NCBI GenBank assembly: GCA_963422465.1
Contig: OY730171.1
Span: 3,988,202-4,052,201, forward strand
Length of the DNA stretch: 64,000 nt
Reading direction: 5' to 3'
Origin: Lichina pygmaea
Taxonomy: Eukaryota > Ascomycota > Lichinomycetes > Lichinales > Lichinaceae
The notes beneath the pieces were generated by a model. It was not told the DNA's origin. It ran no database searches and saw nothing but the letters and a program-made list of their open reading frames with translations. Below, one piece after another: positions 20,627 through 30,984 of this stretch. The position numbers were made by a program, and so were the translations under genes. How positions within the stretch are numbered: position 1 is the stretch's first letter; each line of letters begins with the position of its first letter.

Positions 20627-22657
20627 ATGTCTACAATATACGCTGTCTTCGAGAAGATGGATGATCAGATCTCAAGCACATTCTCAGAATGGAATCTGTG
20701 GAGCACCACCGTTGCGCTTCTCCTTGTATCTGCTATCGCATACGGCTTGATACTGTGGGAGGACCCAGACATACATCCGTTTCTGCTGCTGCGGCAGTCG
20801 ACGCCAGCGCCGGTTCGACAACCTGGTGGATCGGCCGTGTTCCGATCTTTGCAGAGACCTCATGGCTCTCCCCTACGCAGCGGGCTTGAGGTCAAGGATG
20901 ACGGAGCTCCCGTTTGGGCATCGGGTAAAGACGGGGATCTACGGGACATCTGGAAGCAAGCCGTCGCCGGCTCGAGAGACAAGGAAGGGCAGCACCCAGC
21001 CCGGAGCGGCAGGATTTTCACGATCCGTGGCAGGGAGGAGGTCTTTGAGCACGAGCTGGGTAATGCTGCCAGCGACGAGGGAGGTGACGATAGAGGGGGC
21101 TGACCAGTGGGCTCAGGCGAACTTTCACAAGGCATCAACATAATCGGCCAAGAGCTTCGAGATGTCGCCGCAAAACGGGTTGCCGTGTACCTTCCGAATT
21201 CAGTGGAGTTCTTGAACACCCTCTTTGGTGCGTAGAGACACGTCTGGCACTCTTTCCCCCTCCTGCTCGGAACGACTAACGACAAGTCAAACTGCAGCTG
21301 CATCGTTCTTTGGCTTCTCTCCCATCCTGCTACCGTACCGTCAACCACTCGAGGCCGTGCTTGGGCTGCTCAGAAAGACCAGTCCTGATGTGCTGATTGC
21401 CGGAGCTGGAACAATCCCACTGACCGAGGTTGCGCACAGTTGCCCCCAGCTGAAACATGTCATATGGGTGGTACAGCAAGGAAGCCGGCATCTCGACTGG
21501 AACGAAGTACCTGAAGGATTTGGCGGCAAGGTTGGAGTCTCTGTGTGGCACGAACTGATCGAAGAGAAGAAATCTAGCATCGAGGGCGATCTGCCGTACG
21601 ATGTTGACCGCCCGGGAGACTCTTTCAGGCTCGTGACGATGTGGCAGAAGGAGGACGACGAGGTGGGAGACGTCGTCGAATACACTGAGGCGGTGAGTAT
21701 CCTCCGCAAGAGGAAGACGTGCCTGAGGTTCCTAACGAGACTAGAACCTCGTCGCTGGAGTATCCGCGTTCATCTCGTCGCTACCGCAGAAGCAGAGCAT
21801 CACTCCGTCGGATCTCTTGCTACCAGCTGACTCAATGATCACGGCATATTCGCTCACTGTCATCCTTGCGGCGCTCTACTCCAACGCGTCTGTGGCTCTG
21901 AGCTCCGTGGCCGGTCCCGATGCGGACCTCGAACTGTCCGCACGGCTAGTCGCTCCCACCGTCATCGTTGCTTCGGCCGAGACTGTCGCGCGGTACCATC
22001 GCAAAGTGAAAGAGCAAGCCCAAGACGCGTGGTTTGCGTCGATCTGGTACTGGCTGCAGTCACGAGCCCTGACGGCGGGGCGCATGCCCGGCGGCGCTTT
22101 CATCAACCGGGCCATGGCACCTTCGACGGTCTCCTCAGTCGGCACGACGCCGGGGCAGCTGCGACTGCTGTTCGTGTCCGAGCGCGCACACAGCGGCTGT
22201 CCACCGCTGACCTCGACCGCCCTCTCCGATCTGCGTATCTTCACGGGCGCGCGCGTCGTCTATGCCCTGACGGCTCCGGGCGTCGCCGGCGCCGTGGCGT
22301 CGACGAACGTGTACGACTACCGCCGCGAAGACGAATGCAAGGGCGAAGACGCGAGGGGATCAAGCGCGAAGCACTCACATTTCGGTGTTCCCATGAGCTG
22401 CCTCGAGATTCGCCTCGTCGACACCGCCGACCACAAAACAACGGACGAGGGCAATCCTAGAGGCGAAGTAAGTCCCTTTGCTCCCCACCAGTTCGATCAT
22501 GAGTCTTAATCTTTGTACTTTGCGTTCCGCTCGGTCTCTGACTCACGTCATCTTCCGAACCCAGATCACCGTACGAGGCCCTGCCGTCGTCAACGGCGAA
22601 GCCAAACTCGGTATACTTGGCACCTTCCGCGACGATCACACGCTGTCCTACCTCTAG
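20627..22657 (+). CDS. AMP-binding (acyl-CoA ligase-like) membrane-anchored protein without the usual ATP motifs (587 aa)
   Basis: Exons 20627-21059, 21108-21227, 21298-21692, 21745-22467 and 22565-22657 sum to 1764 bases. Residues about 25-45 (WSTTVALLLVSAIAYGLILW) are a membrane anchor. The body resembles the N-terminal part of the ANL superfamily: VAVYLPNSVEFLNTLFAASFFG, LLPYRQPLEAVLGLL, TSPDVLIAGAG, HVIWVV, a stretch where ligases place MLSHGNL-like text (NLVAGVSAFISSLPQ), LAALYSNASVAL and, near the end, GEITVRGPAVVNGEAKLG. I do not find the Ser/Thr/Gly-rich P-loop or the YGxTE adenylate motif, and the C-terminal lid domain is nearly absent: the protein stops about 20 residues after ITVRGP. 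Similar long-chain acyl-CoA-ligase-like proteins are annotated in filamentous fungi. An enzymatic role is uncertain. Confidence 0.75.
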
Positions 22658-23875
22658 ACGATATCTTACCCTTCTCCTCTCGCGTCTTTTATCGTCCTTT
22701 TTGTTCCGTGGCACCTCTCGTTGTCCCTTTCCATCTCTTGCCATCCCTCCTTGGCACCTCTCTTCCCTTTCCTCGTCTTCTACTTCCGCTTCCTTCCACT
22801 TTCACATTCCTACTACCCTCTCTCTTGTCTTCATCTAGGTCGCCGTCGTCACCATTCACCAGGCCATGTCCTCGTGTTCTCATGCTTTCCTAAGACAGAC
22901 AGCATACGGTACCCACATCAAACACTCTCCCCTTCGTCCCTCCAAAATTTTTTTTAAATTTCCCTTTTTTTTCAAAAAAGACCTAAATCTGGTCATACAC
23001 ATCCACCCTTATTCATGACCTGCATGAAGCACATGAACATGTCCACTCTTATGACTTGAACGAAATAGATGCCCACCACCTCCGCCCCCACCCTCCACAT
23101 ACTTCGTTCTCCCCTCCTCCCCAAAACAGCATCAAACAAGATAACTTACCTCACGCTTGCGAATCGTTGTAGCAGTACAAACTAAAGCCATATCACAAGT
23201 CTGCCGATATGTTCTTTGGAAGTAGGGTGTACACAACTTAGTATGGAGGGATACAATGGGTATGTATGTGCAATGTGCTGGGATAGGTTGAGTTGCAGTA
23301 TCACTTGATTGTGTTTGTGTGCTGTGTTACTGTCACATGTGTGGTGAGATGCTGGGGTATCTTACATGGGATGGAGGATAGAGCATGAAAAATGGGGATG
23401 GAGCATGGAGCATGGAGAATGGAGGACAGTGCATGGAGCACCTACTGTTGCACATACTGTAGCACACGCTAGAGTACACACTCAGTACATGCTAGAGTAC
23501 ACACCAGAGTACACATCATAGTACGTGCAGAGCACAAACTACAGTATCAGATTCAAGGGCCTGTAGAACGCAACGAGATACAGTACAACATCCAGACAAG
23601 ACAAAAACATCTGCGTACCCTCGTACGAGAACAGCTCAACGGAGATCCGCGTTGCCTTGATTTGTGCTCCGATTTTCGCTCCCTTTGCTTCACTTCGACC
23701 TCCATAGAAAGCTTGGAAGCCTTGGAAGCTTTGGGAGGCTTGGAAAGCCTTGGGAAAGCCTTGGCAAGCCTTGAGAGGGCAAGGGGTGTATGTCGTCGAA
23801 ATGGCCCCGGGATAGCGGAACACGTCACTATCCCACGGCAGCAGAACGTTGCCCTGGGACGGCAGAAGGAAACAT
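22658..23875. other. Intergenic between the AMP-binding gene and a convergent mitochondrial gene
   Basis: About 1.2 kb. The 22660-22850 part is pyrimidine-rich. A loose array of CATGGAG and AGAGTACACA words occupies about 23390-23540, and an AGCCTTGG-type repeat lies at about 23708-23775. None of the short frames looks coding. Confidence 0.5.
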
Positions 23876-25275
23876 CTACAGGTCCTTCAAGCGAGCGTAT
23901 AACGCGACACCCTTCCTGGACTTCTCTTGCTTGTGTTCTGGCGTGGCCTGATCCCTGCCGTGCGCTTCAGGCCACTCCTCCGTCGCCGGTGCCGTTGCCG
24001 TTGTCGAGTCAGTAATTTCTGCGATGCGACGAATCTGCTCGAGTTGCTCGTGCAGGTTCTCGGCCGTCTTCCGGAGCCAGGACGTCAGCTCCGGATTGCC
24101 GCTGTTCTCGATACGAGACGCCACGTCCATGGCCTTCCAGACCGGCGCCCAGACCTGCAGCTGTTGGTTGGCTTTCCTCCATCGCTTGATTTGCCAATTC
24201 GACGCTCCCCGGGACGGGCTGGCGCTGGGTGTCAACCCATCGAGACGTCCTGCCTCCGTTGCGCTGCTGGCACCGTCCAAGCCGGTGTCGATGTCGGCTG
24301 GGTCCTGGGCGGCTGAGGCGCCACTCTCTCCTTCGCCCGGCACGACGATGGACGCCCGAAACCAGTTCTTCATCAGGAGATCACTGTACTTCATCACGCG
24401 CTGCTCCGTGTCCTGGCCGTTGAGGTGCTTGGTTGCTCGAACGGCGCTGAGAAGCAGCAAGATGCCGATGGTGCTCGGCTGCACGCGCGGATCCTGACTC
24501 GGGGGTAGTGTCCCATCTCCGCAGTGCTCAGGCCGATCCAGGTGCTGTGCGATCCGCTCGGCGTACTGGATCCCCTTGTGCGTCTGTTCTTCGCTCCAGT
24601 CGTCCCACATCGCTTGTTGGTAGAGCGGCGTCATCGCTTCATTAACGTCCTCTATATCGCGCAGAATGAAGCCTGTGCGGCGCGCCTGTTTGACACACTC
24701 CAAGATGGCGTTGTAAGCGGAGGCATTGGCGGCCTTCCGAGCAAACCTCCCAAGGGCTCGCTTTTTGACATTGACCTTGGCTCGAGTCAATTCCGTCAAG
24801 ACATCCGGTAAGATCTCCCAGTCACTCTTCTTCTCCATGAGGCCCATCATTCGGTTCAGCAGCCTCCCCAACTTGGGCGCCCGTTCCTCCGGATCCCTCG
24901 GGAGCAACCGGAACTTCTCATTTCCGACCTCGACGTAGAATGGCTCCTCTAACAGTTGCGACCGCGTCTTCGGAGCGTTTCGCATTCGCCGATGTATGTA
25001 ACCGAGCCGCGCCAGGAAGAAGGTGTTCTGTCGGAGATGTTCAACCATGGCATCGAGCTCGGGGGACGATGTCTTGGGGAAGGTTTTTATGGGGACTGTG
25101 TTTGAGATGCATCAGCATATGACCCAAGAAGACCATCTTTCAGGTACATGAACATACCTGTTCGCAGGCGCCCTGAAGCTGAAAAGGCTCTTCGACAGTC
25201 GAATGGCGATGAAATTTGGCTGTCGTAGACTCTTTGAATGCGGCTGCTGCAGCGCAGGAAGGATTTTCCAGCCAT
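23876..25275 (-). CDS. Conserved filamentous-fungal protein of unknown function, predicted mitochondrial (445 aa)
   Basis: Two exons, 25275-25158 and 25095-23876 (1338 bases), with a 62-base intron. The first 40 residues are a strong mitochondrial presequence: Arg and Ser-rich, without acids early on, ending in RRAFSASGRLR, which looks like a processing site. The mature part starts VPIKTFPKTSSPELDAMVEH and is mostly helical and charged, with FYVEVGNEKFRLLPRDPEER, DWEILPDVLTELTRAKVNVK and AIGILLLLSAVR-like phrases. I recall similar proteins annotated as hypothetical in Pezizomycotina, with the same order of blocks, but no function. It shares a 296-base divergent promoter with bL19m, in keeping with a mitochondrial, perhaps translation-related, role (inference). 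Confidence 0.8.
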
Positions 25276-25571
25276 GCTTGGCGATACTATGTTGGGCTGA
25301 TAGGAAGATGATTACATGATGTTTGGGTGAGATGCTCGAGCAGACGGCACCTGGTATCGCGCTCCAGATGGTGGTGCTGCAAGAAGTTTTTGGGGGCATC
25401 TGCCGAGGCGTCGAACCACAGGGGGCCCTGAGCCTATAGGTAGCGCTCAAATGCCCACAGTACGGAACACCGTAGGCCCACTGTATGCGGTACCATAGAG
25501 CTCCAATTGCGGCTTCAGTCAACACCAACCTCGATCAGCTTTAATTCTCCACGCCTTCGACGGCGACTACG
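25276..25571. promoter_or_regulatory. Bidirectional promoter between two mitochondrial genes
   Basis: 296 bases separate the starts of the minus-strand mitochondrial protein and plus-strand bL19m. The arrangement forces a shared regulatory region. I do not see a motif I can name with confidence. Confidence 0.5.
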
Positions 25572-26687
25572 ATGCGGCTTCGAGTCCCCTTATCCCAGTT
25601 CAACCGGCAAGCAAGGTATCGATGCACGTCAACACGATGTGTCACCACTCTTTCGACCACGATCGGGCCTGCCACAGGCGCAACACCAGCGCCACCCTCG
25701 CGCGCAGCTGATGTACCTGGTATAGGTAGGTGCGCTGACTTTCAACACATGTCTGTCGAAGCGCAGCTATCTTCTACCTCCAGATTATGATTAGCAGCCG
25801 CTGCGTATCCATTCTCATGCTAACCAGCCCACCTCGAGCAGCCCCAAGAGCCCCGAAGGTCATCAAGACATATCCACCGCCACCGTCGAGAGCGGCCAAG
25901 GAGAAACACCCGGTCGAGTACATGAACTCGCTGCACATCCAGGAACTCGACCCAACCGGCGAACGCAGCCATCTCTTCTCCAAGAGTAATCGAGACGCTG
26001 CGCACGTCGGAGACATCCTCCTCGTGCGGCTGAAGAATGGCGAGTCCTTCGCCGGCGCCTGTCTCAATATCCGCCGACGTAGCGTCGACACCTCGATCCT
26101 GCTTCGCAACGAGGTGCTCCGGACTTCGGTCGAGATGTGGTTCAAGATATACTCGCCCTTGGTGCAGGGCATCGAGGTGGTCCAGAGGAGAGCGAAGCGC
26201 GCCAGACGAGCGAGATTGTATTACATGCGGTGAGTACAGTCATCTACCATCTTCCGTTCACCGTCTTCGTGATGAGCTACACCTCTTGATCTCCTGCTGT
26301 CATCTCTACGACGAGACTGCATTGGCTCCAGCACTCTGAGCGTTCAATCTCAACCTGCTATCCACCTCCACTTCCACCGTCTCCGTTCTCTTCGTCCTCA
26401 TCTTCTTCTTCTCCTTCTTCTCTGCCATACCATTCCCCCCCCCCCCCCCCCCCCCCCCCCCCACACACCACCCGCTCTAATTCCAAGCGCTCTAACAAAC
26501 TCTGATCCACACAAAAAGAAAACCAAAACACGACATTGGCTCCGTCGACAACATCGTGCGGCAATACCTGCGTCAACAGGCCATGTTGAAGATGTCATCT
26601 TCCAGCGGCCCGTCAGCATCATCTCCTTCGTCCTTTGGTGCACGTGCTGCCCGCGGTGGTGGGCGAGCCAAAGCGCGCAAGAAATGA
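25572..26687 (+). CDS. IMG1: Mitochondrial large ribosomal subunit protein bL19m (242 aa)
   Basis: Exons 25572-25729, 25828-26229 and 26519-26687 total 729 bases. bL19 stabilises the interface between ribosomal subunits. Residues 1-55 are Arg/Thr-rich, a likely presequence. The ribosomal domain follows: EYMNSLHIQELDPTGERSHLF, GDILLVRLKNGESFAGACLN, RRRSVDTSILLRNEVLRTSV and EMWFKIYSPLVQGIEVVQRR, ending with the basic RARRARLYYMRKPKHDIGSV. The donor chosen for intron 1 (GGTAG then gtgcgc) is the one that keeps the frame into PPRAAPRAPK. Intron 2 is 289 bases, long for this genome, because it holds a run of 28 C. The Gly/Ala/Arg/Lys tail is basic. Confidence 0.9.
26435..26462. repeat. Run of 28 C in the second bL19m intron
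   Basis: A pure C tract sits 56 bases before the acceptor at 26518. The pyrimidine-rich flank CTTCTTCTTCTCC precedes it. This is the longest homopolymer in the window. Confidence 0.95.
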
Positions 26688-27818
26688 CGGACGGCGATGG
26701 AGGTACGACAAGCCGGTGTTTACTTTCTGTTTCTTTCATCTTTTCACTCGATACTTGCAGCGTACAGGAAGCACTGTACGTTACGCGATTATATTTGGTC
26801 ATAGCATACGGTGTGCACCCTCGTAGGCCAATTTCCAGCCTCGGCCTTCTCTGTCTCTCTCAAGTATTGACGATGACGACAAGGAGTCTATCCCCCCCCC
26901 CCCCCCCCCCCTCCCCCAGAGCACCTTTTCTGGGGACCGTAGATGGCAGCAGAAGCTGTCCAAATATCGTACCTCGTACGTATCTATTCTTATCTTTTGT
27001 AGGCCTGACCAAGCCCAAGCAAGCCCAAGCACGCACACTGTTATCTGATGAACACACCCCCACATCTCAATTTTTTTCTTCTTCTTTCTTTCGTCACAGT
27101 GTTAGACAAGACATGGCAACAAGCATTTTTGCATCCAGTGATTTATTCCCCTTGTCTTCTCTTCACTTTCTCCTCCTGTTCCGTTTTCTTGCCTCGCCTT
27201 GCTTTCCCTTTCCCTTTCCCTTTCCCTCCAAGCAAAAGGGCGTTGCTGCGTTACCTGGCGACTGTTATAAAGAAAAGGATCTGTTCGCTCTGTTCACTCA
27301 ATTGAGCGGGTGACCTTTTCTTCTCTCCGTTGGTTGGAGTGGGAGGGAGGAGGGGGCTGTGGGGGACGAAAGGGGGGGGACGCTGTTTTTTGGAAGAAAG
27401 ATACTCCAGCTTGCTTCGCCACAGCTACCACTGCCGTTCTCCCCAGCATTGCTTAAGTGATTGATTGGGAAAGGAAGCTCCTGGGGGGTGGAGGTGGGAT
27501 GGAATATATGGATAGGGAGGTACAGACCGAGAGCTATGAACAGGGAGGGAATTATGTAGAGGGAAGGTATGAACGGAGAGCGATGAGGGCGCGGATGGGT
27601 GAGCTGAGCCAGTGGGGAAAAAAAAGATGGGACACGCGAAGAGCTTACATGAGCAAACGATGCACAAAGTGCATGCACACAGCCGTCATCGTGGCACATG
27701 TAGTCGCCCTCAATCGAGAGGAAAAGACGGGAGAAAGTTGGTTGAAGTAAGATCACTACTACGTAAGCAGTGATGATGCAGCTGGAGGTGCGGAAGAAAC
27801 AGTAATCTCATTAGGAAG
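26688..27818. other. Intergenic, bL19m to Copia remains
   Basis: 1.1 kb with a run of 20 C at 26892-26911, pyrimidine-rich stretches at 27060-27230 and a CCCTTT repeat near 27205-27232. No gene is supported on either strand. Confidence 0.5.
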
Positions 27819-29085
27819 CTAGCGCATTGTCTTCTTCCCGTTGAGACGATGTTCCTCGTCCAGCAATCGAGTCACCACGTAATCCATGTCTGGAGACCCA
27901 TGTTGATTCATCTCGTAGGTGATCGTCGACACAAAGGAGTCGAACCGTTCATCCTTTCGTAGGCCGTGGAGAAGGGTGGAGAGGACGACCCAGTCAGGGA
28001 TCGTCTGGTCCAGCTGCTTGAGCAACTTCCCCAGCTTCCTGACCAAGCCAGTGTGCTCGTACACTGATAGTGAGTCGTCTAGTGTCGTCTGGATCAGTTC
28101 CTGGAAGGCATTGTGCCTGTGATAGAAGTCTGCTCCGGAGTACAGCTTGCGAAGTTCCGTCCACATCTGTCGGGCTGACTCAGTACCATCAATACGATCC
28201 AGGATGTCATCGTCTATAGTCAGGGAGATGATGTTCTTGGCCTTTCTGTCCTTCCGGGCGAAACTTGCGGATTTGACGTCGTCCTCCTTGGTGGGCTCAA
28301 CAGCTTCCCAGAGATTGAGGTAGTCGAGGAGGTTCTCTGCTTTACGTGCCCATGCCCTATAGTTCTCCACGCTCTTCAGCTGTGGCACCTTGTTGATGAA
28401 CGACTTGGTTTCGTCCTGCATCTTGATTGGCTGCCGCGGTGGCCGGCCCTCCTGGTGCTTCCGGTTTCGTTTCCTTGCTGGTCCAACCGTACTTGATTCT
28501 AGGTCTTTGGCTGCTGGTTGATCCTTCCTGAGTTTCCTAGCCGGCCAAAATCGTCTCCGGGTCTCGGGGTTGGCCGCCTGGTCGTTCCGTGATTGAACTT
28601 CCTGGCCGACCTGCTCGCGAATCAGCGGTGGGTCATCAGCTTTGTCGGTTGCTAAGGTGGGCTCAAAATCTGATCGAGGTGGTTCTCAACTATGCAGTAG
28701 TGAAGCTGAGGTGCGGAAGACGATGATTTTGTTAGACTCGCTGATCTGACTTTTATGTGTTTCTTGTGCCCCCGTTACCATCCAGTTGCCACCTAGGGCT
28801 AGCCCTACCGTAAGGAAGGTACGTGATCACTCTTGAAAGTGGAGGAAGACATACGAGTACTCGTTCTACTTTTTTGTGCTCGACTAGGAACGCTGTCGCG
28901 AGCAGCGGGGAGAAGAAGATGAGTGTGACGACTGGTTGATTGATTAGGGCGAACTAGCTAATCAACTATATGTCGTCACGAAGCCTTTGTTTGCCTTAGA
29001 GCGAAGACGGATCTAGAAGGCACTAGGCGGATCCATGGCGGATCCATGCAGGAACAGTGGCACCATGCAGGGTCAACGTCAAACA
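27819..29085 (-). mobile_element. Ty1/Copia-type retroelement fossil: one LTR, leader and gag-like region
   Basis: On the minus strand an LTR (about 29085-28875) is followed by a leader of some 450 bases and a gag-like open frame at 28421-27819. The frame has the arrangement of Copia gag proteins (the UBN2/DUF4219 type): an early YRAWARKAENLLDYL segment, then WTELRKLYSG and LLHGLRKDERFDSFV. Only the 5' part of an element is present; no protease, integrase or reverse transcriptase region follows, so the copy is broken. The LTR copy differs clearly from its inverted partner at 29599-29802, which argues against a very recent insertion. Confidence 0.75.
28875..29085 (-). repeat. Copia LTR, minus orientation
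   Basis: This roughly 210-base segment is the reverse complement, with differences, of 29599-29802. It begins TG and ends CA when read on the minus strand, as LTRs do, and lies upstream of the gag-like region. Confidence 0.75.
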
Positions 29086-29598
29086 TTTTGTACCCTCCTC
29101 TGGAAAGTGCCAGGCAGTTCAACGATAATCCCACCCCACATAAACCCACGCCCCCGCAGTTCTTATCGACCGACCCGGAATCTAGAACAACAGCACCGAC
29201 AAGGAAGACAAGGCGGGCAGCCCAATGGAAAGTACACCTTTGTCCTGCCGGTCCGACAGATGTTTCTAGAATTGCTGGTTGTTTGGCAGATCCAGGCTAC
29301 GCCTGAGTAGAGTGACTATCTATGATATGTAGTCTGACGCACTTGCTTGAGAATCTAGTGGGTAAACTGTTTGATTATTCATTTGTGTGCAGGGTTCTCA
29401 AGGTGATCAAGATAGTCTGTGCACTTATCACTTACTTATCAGTAAGAAGATCAGTAGATTTGTGCCAGGCTGCATTGAACAGCAGCTAAGAATGTTGGCA
29501 GGTAACATCAATACTGTGACTATCAAATTCTCAAGAAATGAACAAGAAGTACTATATGTAGAAGATGTTTGTCACATCACAAAGAAGAGGCAGGAGAG
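29086..29598. other. Segment between two inverted Copia LTRs
   Basis: 513 bases of A+T-richer DNA lie between the two oppositely oriented LTRs. Short plus-strand frames such as 29387-29605 end right at the plus-oriented LTR and could be internal retroelement remnant, but I cannot assign them to a protein domain. Confidence 0.4.
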
Positions 29599-29802
29599 TG
29601 TTTGACGTTGATCCTGCATGGTGCCGCCGATCCTGCATGGATCTGCTTCGTGCCTTCTAGAGCCTTCTTCCAGCTCTAAAGCAAACAAAGATTTTGTGTC
29701 TACATATAGTAGTTGATTAGCTAGTTCTCTCTAATCAATCTATCAAGTCGTCACTCATCTCTTCTTCTCCCCGCTGCTCACGACAGCGTTCCTAGTCAAA
29801 CA
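29599..29802 (+). repeat. Copia LTR, plus orientation
   Basis: A 204-base LTR with TG and CA ends. It is related to, and inverted relative to, the LTR at 28875-29085. No matching element body follows it on the plus strand, so it is a solo LTR or the 3' end of a truncated copy. Confidence 0.75.
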
Positions 29803-30984
29803 GAGTAAGCCCTAATAAGTGTAGGAAAGAGTGGAAAAGATAGAGTGTTGGAGTACTTTTAACAGGTGGAAGTTGGTCTTTGTCAAGATCCGGACTGAAA
29901 TACAAGAAGAATCAGATATAGTAAAGCTTGCAAGGTGAAGAAAGCAAGGAAGGCAGAGGGCTTGAAGAAAGCTTGTCTATAAAGACTTGGAGCTCTTGAA
30001 ATACTCTTGGGGTGTTGCTGCTGTTCATATTTGTGAGGGGGGAAGGGAGGGAGGCGGGGGGGATGGAAGACTATCACACTATAGATTTTTTGGAAGCTAC
30101 AAGAGTACAATAAGCCAAGAATAGTATCTACAGCTGTCAAAAAGCTAGGAAGCTTAGAGAAGCTAGTTCAAAGAGTAGAGAATTCATTCATAGCGGACTA
30201 GAGTGCTAGATCTCCACCAAACGCAAGGATATTGTCAGTGTTGAGGGAGGGTGGGGCAAGATTATCATTGAGCTGTCAGGGACGGGCAACGAGAGTCGTC
30301 AATGTCATTGTACTCATCATCATCATTCATAAACATGCTGGTGGTGACAGGCGAGAACAGGTTTCGATCGATCGACCGATTGCGATAGAGGAAGTATTGG
30401 GATGGAACACGATGCCTGCTTGTCTTCGTGTGCTTTTCTTCCCAGGTCAAGAGAAATAGGGCAGGGTGTGGGAAGTGTTGTCGGTTGTAGTACGAGAGGG
30501 ATGATAAATGAAAAAAGATGATGAGAAGACAGATGAAGATATCACAGATGTCCGATTGGGGATGCAAGACAACTTTGGGACAAGGTGGAACGAAAATTTC
30601 TGGCCATGATGAGATATGAACGGTCTGGTTGAGATGAAAAACTGAAAGACATGGTCGACCAGAGTGGTCGTATCGCACGTGGGTCTCGCGACCGGTATTT
30701 CTTCGTCGTGGGTTTTCTGTGAATCGTGACGTCGTGGCTCGATAGGCTCGTGTCGTGCAAAGGATACGGCTCCCTCAAAGCGAGATGGTCGGTGTTCGGA
30801 AGACACTGAGGTGGCAAGAAGTAGGCTGAGTGGTCGCGAGACGGGAGAGAACAGGAAACCTGGATCGACTAGCTTCCGAATGAAGAACCCGGTTCCGGGT
30901 ACATCGTCAGAAGTGCAGTCGCTCGAGTCCAAAGCCGACCAGTATCGACGACAGTCTGCCGTGCGAGGTGACAGAAAGGAGAGA
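29803..30984. other. Intergenic, Copia LTR to hypothetical gene
   Basis: About 1.2 kb. Contains an ATC microsatellite near 30312-30330. A minus-strand open frame at 30447-31130 overlaps the 3' end of the hypothetical gene in another frame and is treated as a shadow. Confidence 0.5.
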
